From: Tyto alba
Taxonomy: Eukaryota > Chordata > Aves > Strigiformes > Tytonidae
DNA: 64,000 bases
Assembly: GCF_018691265.1 (NCBI RefSeq)
Contig: NW_024881329.1
Span: 2,108,001 to 2,172,000 of the forward strand
Direction of reading: 5' to 3'
Positions 37,201 to 49,200 of this stretch are shown one piece after another; the stretch's first letter is position 1, and the number at the start of each line of letters is the position of its first letter. The position numbers and the translations under genes are program-made. A model generated the notes under the pieces. It had not been told where the DNA came from and made no database searches. It saw nothing but the letters and a program-made list of their open reading frames with translations.

Positions 37201-40200
37201 CTAGTGGTGGTCCCCTTGTGAGAAACTTCTCAGAGCTCCACCTCCGCACTAAAATTGAGCCCATCAGCTGCTCCTCTGCGATAACGCATTTAAGAAGGGA
37301 CGTGGTGAGCAGCAGTTGGGCTTGTGAAGAGGAGTTGCTGAAGCTGTGTGAACACCAAGGTCAGTGGAGGAATGGAGGAAGAAAGGAGGGGGAGGTGTGC
37401 CGGAGCAGAGCCCCCCCTTTATCCTGTAGGAAGATGGCAGGGCGGCCCCCCCCTGCCACCCATGGAGATCTATGGTGGAACAGACACTGATTTATGGCCT
37501 GTGGCTTCCGCCTTATTGATCAAGGTGGTTTTGCCCAAAGAAGGCTGGGGTCATGTGGGATAAGGCAGCCCCTGCTACTGTAATTCAATGCTAGTAGGAT
37601 TGCAGCTTGCGCCACGCTGGAGCTGCTCAGGAATGGCTGCAGCTCATGGGACGGACTCCAGTTGGAGAAATTTGGTGTCCCACAATAGAGCAGTCTAAGG
37701 AAACGCTGCAACCCATGGGAGGGACTCATGTCTGAGAAAAAGTTTGTGGAGGACTGTCTCCTGTGAGAGGGGGACCACGCTGGACCGGGGGGAAAAAGTT
37801 CCAGAAGTTCTACTCATGGAAGATGGAAGGAGCAGCAGCACTGACTGCAACCCCAATTCCCTGCACCGCTCTGGGGAGGAGGTAGAGATATCAGGAGAAG
37901 TGCTGAGCCCGGGAAGGAAGGGAGGGGTGGGGGGAAGGTGTTTTCAAGATGTGGCAATGCTTCTCACTGTCCTACTCTGTCTAAGTGTTGTTGTTAGTCT
38001 CTGTAATAAATCTGTCTTCTATTTTGCTTCCCTGTACGAGTCCGCCTTTTCCCCATGACCATAATGGCTGATTTGCCCTTCCCGATCCCATCTTGAATCT
38101 CAAGCCAGGTTCATTTGTCCCTTCTCATCTCTGAGAGAGAAAACGGATGTGTGAGTACCTGCGTGGTGCTCATTTGCCCTCAGACCTCAAACAACAACAG
38201 CAGTAGAGAGGATCGGGCTTTGAGCTGCTTCCCTAAACCTCCCCGTCCTACTCTGCCACAGTTGCAGCCAACCTGTGTGCCAGTCAGTGATGGGGTATCC
38301 CTGGCTGGGGGCTGAGCACCCACACAGCCCCTCACTCACTGGCCTTCCACAGGAAAGACATAAAAAGCCCCACATGTAAATATAAATATGGTTCAAAGGC
38401 GTGAAGAATCTCAAGGGAAAACAAATCAAACGCCACCCACGAGATGCAGAGGCCATTCCTCACCACATTCCACCAGTGGCCAAGGCCCAGCTGCTCTCCG
38501 AGCCCTGGTTGTGTGCGAGAAACTCCTCTCGCATGCCCCCACTTTACTGCTCAGCAGGACATTCTGTGCTATATAGGATATCCTGGGTCACTCCTCTGGG
38601 TCAGCTCTCCTGGCTGTGTCCCCGGCCAAACTCCTGCCCAGCCCAGGCCCACTGCCCGGCAGGCAGAAGGAGAAGCAGAGGCAGCCAGGATGCTGTGCCA
38701 GCGCTCCTCAGCAACAAACAGCTAAACCACTTGTGTGCTATGGACACGGGCTTGGACACACATCTAAAACACGGCACCAGACAACCCGCGAGGAACACAA
38801 ATCAGCTCCGTTCCAGGCAGAGCCCGTGCGCAGGGGCCCAGGAGTGCAGCAGCCCCCAGGCTGGCCAGCGGCGGTGGGAGGGGAGGGCCGAGTGCCAATA
38901 AAGATGCGCAAGTGGCGTGTGGTTCGTGGAAGGGATGATGGGGAGGCAGAGGTCGGGAAGGAAGGAAGGAAGCGTAAGAGCAGGTAACGGCGGGCACGAG
39001 AGTCGGGCAGGGTAGGAGGGAGCCTTACCGGGGTGTGAGGAGCTGATCCACGTTGAGGACACGGTTGAGGAGGGAGAAGAAGCAGGCGAAGGCAGCGGGC
39101 TGGTCTTGGCTGTGGAAGGGGCGGGGGACTGCGGTGCAGGCACCTCCTTTGGAGCACTGGTTGGTGGGGAAGAGGGCTTGGGCCTTAGGGTGGTCGGCGT
39201 GGGCTTGGGGCTGGAGGCTGGGGCAGATGTGGAGGAGACTGTGGAGGTGGCGGCGGCTGGCAGGCGGGTGCTGAGCGGGCTGCTGGGGGCAGGCGCAGAG
39301 CTGGGACTCACAGACGTCCTTGTCAGAGGGAGTTTGGTGCTGCTGGCGGGGCTGGGCTCTCTGGAGACAGAGGTCCTGGAGGTGCTGCTGGCGGAGGTGG
39401 CGGCGGTGGTCTTGTGCGTGGTCAGAGGCGGCACCGCGTGTGGCACGGTCGTCTCTTTGTGGGTGAAGGCTGCTGGGAGGAAAGCACAAGTCAGCTGTGG
39501 TTGACTAGGTAAGAGATTATAGTTATTCTTTTCTGTAGTTCTGGTCTAGATTCTTTGTGCTATTGTATGGGCAAGAGTGGAACACTGTGTCCCTCTAATT
39601 TAATTGTTTTTAAAGAGGAATGCATGGGGATGTGACTCCCAACATGTCCCGTCCTGTATTGCTTCTTCTGAGAACTGCAGTTTGGTGATTATTTTGAAGA
39701 TGTCCTCTAGGAATTTTTCTGTCTCCTTTCTCCTGGACTTCTTGAGAGGGGAGGGTGTATCTCTACTTTCATGTTCAATTCTATTGTTTGACAGGTCGTC
39801 TTGAATTTGCCTGCTGTAGACTGTGGTGGAAAGGGTCCATGGGGGATCTGAGTCTAGTGAAGGGCACACATTGCCCATGGATGAGTCTTAGCTCTGTCCA
39901 GACCAGAGCACTCACCTGTTACTACTTTACTAGTTGGAGTCTTAGCTCTGGTTGGCTCCCTTGCTACAAAGAAAGGGATGAGAGAAAAGAATGGTTGAGT
40001 CTTGGGAAGGATTGTAGGCAAAGCACGTTGTAGCATATCCTCAGAGGAGGCTGTCCTGTTGAACACCAAGACAACCCAGGCATGTTGACCCTGATGAGTC
40101 TAAATGAGAGAATTTTAGCCTGGATTTTAGTGTACACCTTCTTGCCCACCCTCCACTGGTGACTCTTTTGCATCCAGGATCAACATTGGCCAAGCAAGTG

Positions 40201-43200
40201 GGATTTATTGGCCCACACTTGTCAGATTTGCGCAAGTGCCTGGGCATCCTTTTGATGGAGAGCATGCCTTGTGTTCTATCTCTCACCCAAAACTCTCCTG
40301 AGGTGTAAATGGGAGTTGAGTTTCCAATTTCACTGCTTTATGTTCACCCCCCATGCTGGGCTTGCTCAGGGCATCACAGGTGTAAGGGAAGGGCATGTGT
40401 ACTAGCTTGTCTCTGCTAGTTGCAGGGCTGGAACTCACAGATGTCTGTACCCTGATAAAGGCCTGTTCCCCAGAGCCAAACCCCTGAAATGGCAAGGGAG
40501 GAGGCTCCAGTCAGGGTCATGTGCAGGCCAGTCCCAGGACCTGCCTGGGTCCCAGGAGTCCCATGTCAAGAGCAGTGGGAATTGAGAACAAATACCAAAA
40601 CTGTAGCCTGTGTGAGGGGTACTGCTTAGGAGCCAATGGTGGGAGCTGGAAGGAGCAAGCAGAGTGGCAGGATGGGCAGGAGGGAAGCTTACCAGGATGT
40701 GATGGTCTCAACCATGTTGAGGACACAGTTGAGGAGGGGGGAGAAGCAGATGAGGCTGAGGTGGCAGGTAAAGAGCTGGGGCTTGGGGACATCCTTGTCA
40801 GTGGGACTTCTGGGCTGCTGGCAGGGCTGGCCTCTCTTGGGACAGAGGTGCTGCTGAAGGATGTGGCAGGGGTGGTCTTCTGTGTGATGAGATGCTGCAC
40901 AATGTGTGGCTTCGTTGGTCTTCTGTGGGTGACAACTACAGGGAGGAAAAGCACAGGTTGATTGAAGGCATCAGGGCAAGAGGGGAAGGCAAATGAGGTG
41001 GGCAATTCCCAGGCAGAAGCCTCAAGGTATGGGTGGGGTTAAGAAAGATGGGATTGGACCCCTCTGAGTCTTATTGGGCAAGAGAGAGAAATGGAGCAAT
41101 GCCCACTCCCCACCCCACCCCCCCCTCGAAAAAATATGGGTCAAGAACTGGGCCTGAAGGGTGCTTTCTGACAATTGAGCACCCCCTGCCTCTTCCTGGA
41201 GCTCCTGAGGGAAGAAGAGCCTTTCTGGATGTGCATGTCTCCCTCCCAATGCATTACAGACTCAGCAATAACATAATCTGGAAAAGCTGGGGTAGGTGAA
41301 GCAGGGTCTTAGGCCAAGGGCATCTGTCAGCTCTGTCTTACCTTCTGGGACTTCGTGGTACAGAGCAGTTGCCTGGGTTCCCTCACTCTCTGTAAAGTAA
41401 GGAAGAATGGATATTAGTAATGGTTGGGAGCTGGTAGGGTTCCTATTAAAGTGGGTTGTGATACTTCCTCAGAGGAAGCTGTAATTACTGGCACAAGAAG
41501 ACCCAGATGTGAGCACCCCAACAGTATTTTGTAGGAGATGCTTGGATTGGGAGAGTGTACACCTGCTCTCCCACCACTTCACCCTTCCCAGTCTCTGGTG
41601 TCAGATTGCTAACCTAGCATTTCATGTTCTCTTAGAGCCTCAGAGGAGACTGTCCTTGTTGGCATATGGAGGACCTGACATCCCATAGTCCTTCTTTTAG
41701 TATCTATTTCTGGGATAATTTGTTACAGTGTCTAGGGGGAACACATATTCTGCCATCTGTGAGTTTTCAAGGACCCACTTTAACGCATAGAGCGATTTTG
41801 CCTAAATTTGGAGGAATTGTAGAGTATGGCCTCAAAGAGAAATGTTAGTTTTAAGATGATATTTGGATGTCAGATGCTTGCTCTATTGGCAAGACACATA
41901 AATCCCCATTTTTATCACACTTCAATTACCCATCTCTTTTCCTATCTATTTGCAACATTAAGACAACTAATAGGAATGCCTGTTTTGTTTGTTTGTTTGT
42001 TTTGTTTTGTTTTTGTTTGTTTGTTTGTTTGGTTTGTTTTTGTTTTTTGTTTGTTTGTTTGTTTTTTTAATAAGAATACATTAACATGTGTCTTGTGAGT
42101 GATACCTTCACCTGGCAGATATCAAAAAGTGGTATTTACCTACTGTTGTTAGTTTAGGCTTGCTGAAAGTTGTGATCCGAGATGTGGTTTGAGTAGGTGT
42201 TGAGGAGCTTGTCATTTCCTTTTTGATAGTGGTCTTGAAGGGTGGTGTGGTGAACCTTACTTGTTCTGTCTCTCTTGAAGCAGTGGTTCTTGAGACAACA
42301 GGTGTAGGCTTTGGTTTAGTGGTCGTGGTTCTTTCTGCTGAGGTAGTTATGGAAGGGGTAGCCATGGTTGTAGTCATGTTTGGTGTGGTAAAAATTGTGG
42401 TTGTATGTTCTTTTGGAATGAAGGTAAAGAATATAATGTGATTAATCAATTAATTGAATAATTAAAAATAGATAAATTATGTGGAAGCTACCAGAGACCC
42501 AGTTTTCACTCTTGATCTTTTGAATATTTTCTGTGTAATTGTTTACATTCATGTTCTGATAAGCTTGCCAAATCATTCTCTACTCAAATTTCTTTTCTGT
42601 TGTCTCATATTTTTGTTCTCATTTTCTGTATTTTTCCTGAATTAGATTATTTTTTACATATTTTTTTTCTAAGAAGTTAGCTTTATTGTCACTTATTGGC
42701 TAAAGTCTGTATGAGCTTTGCCCAAATGACAATTTCATTGGCTATTCTTATCAGCCACAGTTTCAGCTTTCCATAATTCGTATTAAAAAGCTAAATAACA
42801 TCATACTATGAGACTTTCCTTGTTCCAGTGCACAAATCATCTGTCACAATGGCAGCCTTTGAAGTTGTGTTTTGACTCCTGTGGAACCTCTTTTTGCATC
42901 TGCTTTCCCTGATACCCTGAGTTCAGGATGGCTTATTAGTTGAAGTGCATGTTGGTGGGAAGTGACATGTTATTATGAGTTTCCACAAGCCATAGAATCA
43001 GAAAGTCATTTCTGTTGGAGGAGCCATCCTCCCGAGAGCATGATTCTAGAATCCTCAGCAAAGCTGCTGCACTGATACCCAAGTCATTCTGCTTTGGAGC
43101 CTGCTTATAATATTCAGAGTTAATAGGTTGGGTGCTCCTTTAATAGGACTGCATGACTGAGCTGGTTGTGGAAAAGAGGCTGAAGCGGAGCTAATAAATC

Positions 43201-46200
43201 CAGCTGAAGCTGAGCTGGCTCACTGCTTACAGAACTTCTAATGTGCTTCTCAGATGAGTCACACAAATGATTTTTGGTTTATTTTTAACCTACTGTCTAT
43301 ATCCTTTCTCTTTCCATATACCTTCCATCTACACCTCTGAACATTTCTGGTTTGCAGACTCCTTTCTAGATGTTGAAATAACTTGCAAAGCTTTCCTAGT
43401 AGAATGATATCTCATCTATGTATAGAGTGGGTTTATAATGATATTTTCAGACAGTAACACTGAAAACCTACCAGTTGTTGACTTTATTGTGACAAGAGGT
43501 GATGCTGATGAAGTTCTTGGAACTGTGATTTTTGAGGTTATTATTGGATTTGTAGTCTCAGTTGATATAGTAACTGCAGAAGAAATACTAGGTGCTGTTG
43601 GTAGGGTGCTGGTGGTAGAGCTTCTTGTTACTTCAGGCTGCATTGTTGTTACTAAGAGGAAAAAAAAATAAAGATGAGAAATAGCTCTTGATAATCTATT
43701 TATCATATACCTATATAAATTCAAAAATAATTTTTGAAGTAAACCCACTGTCTTAAAAACTATTAGTAGTAACTACTAATGAAAACTGTTAGATTTTAGA
43801 TTAAACATTTTAGACACATTATCCATCTATTTCTTTGCTTTTATGTTCGGTGAATACATTAAACAGGAATTCTTGCAGAAGCTTTATGCATTTTTCTTCA
43901 TCACTTTAAAATCAATTTGGCATAAATACTTGTGCATAGCAACAGAGATGGAATAGTGTTTTATTATTCACACAGCTGAGAGTATAACAGTTTTCCAATA
44001 ACATTTGTCTTCAGGGAAATAAAAGGATTTTCTAAAAAATTTAAGATCAGTATATAGAAATTCCTTTCCTGGATCCAGTCTATAGGGTATTGGTAAACTC
44101 ATTCATACAGTTCCATGAAGACCTTCTTAAATTGTTGAAGTGTTATACAGCCATTCATCACTCAGAACTGTGATGAATTTTTTGTGTGGATTTGTACGTA
44201 ATAGAATCATAGAATAGTTTGGATTGAAAAGGAACTTTAGAGGTCATATAGTCCAATCCACTGAGTCCAGCCTGACCTTGAATGTTTCCAGGGATGGGAT
44301 ATCTACCACCTCTCTGGGCAACCTCCTCCAGTGTTTCACCACCGTCACTGTAAAAATTTCTTCCTTATAGCTAATCTGATTCTACCCTCTTTTAGGGGTA
44401 AAAACATGACTCCTTGTCCTATCGCTACAGGCCCTATTAAAAAGACCATCCCCATCTTTCTTATAAGCTCCCTTCAAGCCCTGGGAGGCCGCTCGAAGGT
44501 CTCCCCGGAGCCTTCTCTTCTCCAGGCTGAACCCCCCCAACTCTCTCAGCCCGGCCCCCCAGGGGAGCTGCTCCAGCCCCCCCAGCATCTCCGTGGCCTC
44601 CTCTGGCCCCGCTCGAGCAGCTCCGTGTCCTTCTGCTGTTGGGGGCCCCCGAGCTGGCCCCAGCACTGCAGGGGGGTCTCCCCAGAGCGGAGCAGAGGGG
44701 GAGAATCCCCTCCCTGGCCCTGCTGCCCCCCCTGCTCTGGCTGCAGCCCAGGGCACGGGTGGGTTCTGGGCTGCGAGCACACGGGGCCGCCTCACGGGCA
44801 GTTTTCCCCCCACCAACACCCCCAAGTCCCTCTCCTTGGGGCTGCTCTCAATCCCTTCATCCCCCAGCCTGTATTGATACTGGGGGTTGCCCCGACCCAC
44901 GGGCAGGCCCTTGCCCTTGCCCTTGTTGAACCTCATGAGGTTCACATGGAACTACTTCTCGAGCTTGTCCAGGTGCCTTGGATGCCATCCTGTCCCTCAG
45001 GTGTGTCACTGCACCACTCAGCCCGGTGTCATCTGCAAACTTGCTGAGGGTGCGCTCCATCCTACTGTCCATCAGAGACAAGACAGAAGTTCTTATTCAC
45101 TAGCAGAGATACTACTTTACTGATACCTGCAACTGCCTAATTATACTCAGGAAACACTGTTTTCTCAGTAGTTTTTTTTTTTTTCTGGGAAAGTTTTTGT
45201 GATAATTATGATACCAAGTTATTTTTCATCATTACATCTTATGCATTATTTTCATTATTACATCATATGCATGAAGCTGGTGATGCTACTATATCACTCA
45301 AAAAATAATATTGCTTACCTCTCAAACACATTTCAGAACATATATCAGTGTGTAAGAAATAGTTTGGTCAACTACATAAACTAACCTCTTGAAGGTGAAG
45401 ATGTTTCTGGTGTGGTACTAGTGCTTTCATCTCCTGTTGTATAAAGGTAGAACAGGTTAAGTGTGTGAATGAAAGCATAATAAACTATTCCAAATAAGGC
45501 AAATTTCAGATTGGATTCAAAGGATTGTGTAAATTAGTGAGATATTCCTGAAAACAATTGATATATATTACAGCAGTAAAGTTCACATCAAAGACTTAAA
45601 CAATGACAAAGAAATCAATATATCTCATAATAATAATGAACACAAGTAAGCTTTTTCTACTTTGCTTATGATTTTTATGCTTAAGGGCACCTTACTTTTC
45701 AGGAATAATGGAAACCTTTTTTTTGTATGTAGATGAGATTACTAGCTGAGATCCTAGTTACACAAGTTAGAATTCTGTAAGATGAAAAATGATGTCTTTG
45801 AGTGTTTTTACATTTGTATGAAAATTCAAACTGTGCAGCTAGAGTCTACTCAAAACATTATTTAATAAGCTAGGTTTTCATAGAAATAAACCATATGGTA
45901 ATAAACCTGAAGTTGAAATAATTTAAGAAAAAAAATCTCTAAAATAATATTTGCTAAGTGGAGTCCATTAGCTAGGTCTGATCCTCTTCTGTATGTTCTC
46001 TTTTTTTTTGTTTGTTTGTTTTTGAGAGGAGTTGAATGTATCTGAGACCCACAGCTCTGCTGGGGCAGCCTCTAACACGGATCAGAACACCAATACACTT
46101 TCAGGAAGACCCACATTTTGAAAAGTACTCACATTTACAATGAACATAACTTTTCATGTTGCTAACTAAAATCAGTCAGGGTCATTCAGCTTCTGTATTA

Positions 46201-49200
46201 TAGCGTCCCCTACCCTAATCCATCTTTTAATTAGTTCTTTTCATTCCTTTATTTGCTAACTGAAGTTTTACATACTAGCAGTACAGGAATGGGTTTATTT
46301 TGAAAGAAAGTTAAGTTTGGATGAACAGTCATTATTAACTGAGAGGTATGAGGAAAAATACCTTCTTTGAGAATACACAAATGTTTTAGTATTATTTTCT
46401 AATTATTGTAAAGAAAGAGAATGAGAATATAGGTCACTGCTTACCACATGGCATGCATATTTCCTTCTCATGGTCAAAGTATTCATCATGAGAGCAGTTG
46501 TAACAGCCTGAAGAAAGGGGAAGAGAAGTTTGTTTTACATTTCTCAGAGAACAGCATTTAAATTATGCTACTTGTAAACTAATATCTTACAGTTCTGTTA
46601 TTAAAAAATTATATTGATTACAACATCATCTATTCAGGTAAATATTTCAAATGTCGTCCTCAGAAGAAGGGTCTGCCTATGGAGTAATTTTTTGTTTCTT
46701 CCAACTATATCCATTTGTGTAATAAAAGATATTAACTGCTCTCTCTACATGTTTTCTCCACATATATTCTTTTGATTAGATGCAAGCATTTCCATTCAGT
46801 CTAGGCTGAGCTCAGTATGAAGCTAGATGAAGTACAGATACTGAACTGATTCTGTATTTAAAGCAGTAGCAGTAAGGTAACAATCATCAAAACTGTTTCA
46901 AAGATAACATCAATTAGAATACCATTATTTAATTGCGATATGACTGGTTTAAAAAATAACATTGAAAATAATTTCTATGTTACTGTTTCCTGGTTTACAC
47001 TAGTATAGCTTATTACCTTCAATGTTGACATATTTGTAGTTTTGATTTGGACAATTACAAGGCCTGTAATGCCAAGTGCAGTTGTCATTGTTGTAGCCAT
47101 AGGAATAAGCAGCACCACTTCCTGTATTTGTATGAGAATTGTAATACTCACAGTAGACAGCTAAAGAAAGTAAAAGCAATAGAGAAATCAGAATTTTTCA
47201 AATTAATGGCATGTTATTTTCAATGGACTAAAGGGAGGACAAAAAAATAAACAGTTTGAATAAAAATTTTTTCACTAGAAGTTATTAGTTTCTGATGTAA
47301 ATTGAAATTTACACTCCAGTGAAGCCAGTTGCTTTTTTTTTTTGCAAATGCACTATGCAGGCATTTCCACAATTTTGAATCCATAATATAGTGACATGTT
47401 GAAAAGAAACCATCAAAGATGACAACTCTAGCACTGATTTATAACACACTCCTCTTTTTTCCTCCATATACGGTGTTCTGGAACACCTTGATATCTTTTT
47501 CCTGTTTTACAGTGTTCCAGACAACACAGCTGTCTTTATTTCCTTGACATCCACACAGAAGGTGATTTCATCATAGCTAAAATGAAACATAATTTTTTAC
47601 AATTTCATACTCCCTCTGCTGACAAACTGACAGTTCACTACAGTTCACTATACAAAGGCAGCAGAAGAAACAGTCTGCCTTCTGTGACCACATTATTTAC
47701 TCTCTCATTCTCCCTGGTAAATATAGATATAAATTTTTATTAATTCAGCACAGATGGAAACTACAGATTTCAAAACCCACGTGGCTGAAGTAAACTATTT
47801 GTCCATAAAGAAAATGCAACCAGGGAGGTGCTTATTTAGCAATTACCTATGCTGCCATACTAATATACTTATAACATACTAATATACATAATAATAGTAA
47901 TCTCTTAAATCTATTTAAAGAGAGCTTAAAGAAACTTACGACAGAACTCAGGGGTCCTCCAATCAATGCAGATACCTTTATCTAAGCATGCCATGGCATA
48001 TACTGCAATGGCATCGCACATGCATTCACAGTCCCCTCCAACATCACAGCCGCAAGAGTCTCGAACACAGGCCTCGTAATAGGGCATACGATTCACCTGC
48101 ATTGGAAAATGAAGTAATGATTTTTCTAGGATTCTTTTGTGTCTATTTGTTAAGAAGGTATTTTTCGCTGAGCTAAACAATATGTGTTCCATTAAGTGAG
48201 AGTAACAAGTATTTCCTCTGAACATTTGTCAAAGCAATTACAATCCCACTTCATACAAATCTTTTTAACAAGAATATAGTTGTCTTCACATTAACAATAG
48301 AAACTGATGATGTTTTGCCAGTTATGTATTTCTAAATTCATGCTAGTCCTGAACATATCATGTATAGTCTGCCAAAAAACCTGCAAACCCCCACATCCAT
48401 TGAAGCACAGGTGTCTAAATTTGTCAGCTGTATACCCCCCATGGATCTGGATGAGCAATGCAGCATCATCCGCATTTCTCACTTTTCACCTCCTGAAAAC
48501 AGAGGGTTTCCTTCAGGAGGCCTGATTCTTATGAACCCTGTGATATTTTCCTTTCCACAAAGTGGACAACTTAAAACAAATAGGAAGGTTGATGATATCT
48601 TGCTCTTAGGCTAATCTGTGTCTTCTAAGTAGATTTACTGATGAGAACAAGGGTTTTCAGGCTTTTCTTAAGTTTGGTTTTTCTAACAAAGGCTAAATGG
48701 TTTCAAAAGAGTAAACAGTGCATTGATCAGTATCAGGCATCATCAACAGTCTGAATAATTTCTGACAGTTAAGTCTTTATTCCTTTTTCACTCTGATATT
48801 TTTAACTAATCAGTTAATGCCATACTTAGCTCTTGTGCTTACAAAAGGGCTGGTGAAGTGCAAATGAGAAAGGATGAGGATTAACATAAATGAGAGACAT
48901 AAAATATTTTTTATATGTTTTATTGAAACATTTTGGGGAAGAGAAAATCAAGTGTGAGCATTTTGGAAGGATACAGATTATGCCTGTAAAAAAAAAAAAA
49001 AAAAGGCGGCCAAATCAATTCTTACCTTATTGTGACAGGCAGAAAAGACTTGGCTGTTGATGATGGAACATGTCTTTTCTGCCCATGCTTTACGATAAGG
49101 GTTCTTGCTACAGGGGTCCACCACAAAGTATACATCCCCACAGAGAGGATTTTCTTTCCAAGAATTGACAAATTCCAATTCGTTTGATGCCACATACTTG

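Larger units (their letters stand above)
24506..39486. repeat. MUC6: ~15-kb tandem array of exon + intron + ERV LTR units in MUC6
   Basis: Seven copies of the unit acceptor fall at 24785, 27266, 29673, 32154, 34564, 37013 and 39469, giving steps of 2481, 2407, 2481, 2410, 2449 and 2456 bp. Each full unit carries a 441-nt PTS exon, an intron segment common to all units, and a ~1.0-kb LTR. The array begins inside the terminal exon (~24506) and ends just upstream of copy 1 (~39486). It is much richer in GC than the surrounding introns. Two dimers repeat at exactly 4,888 bp (24785 to 29673 and 27266 to 32154). Confidence 0.93.

Noticed and set aside
24506..39486. Reading the array as separate paralogous mucin genes
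   Set aside because: Each unit has a single phase 1-1 exon with no start, stop or cystine knot of its own. They fit only as consecutive exons of one gene.
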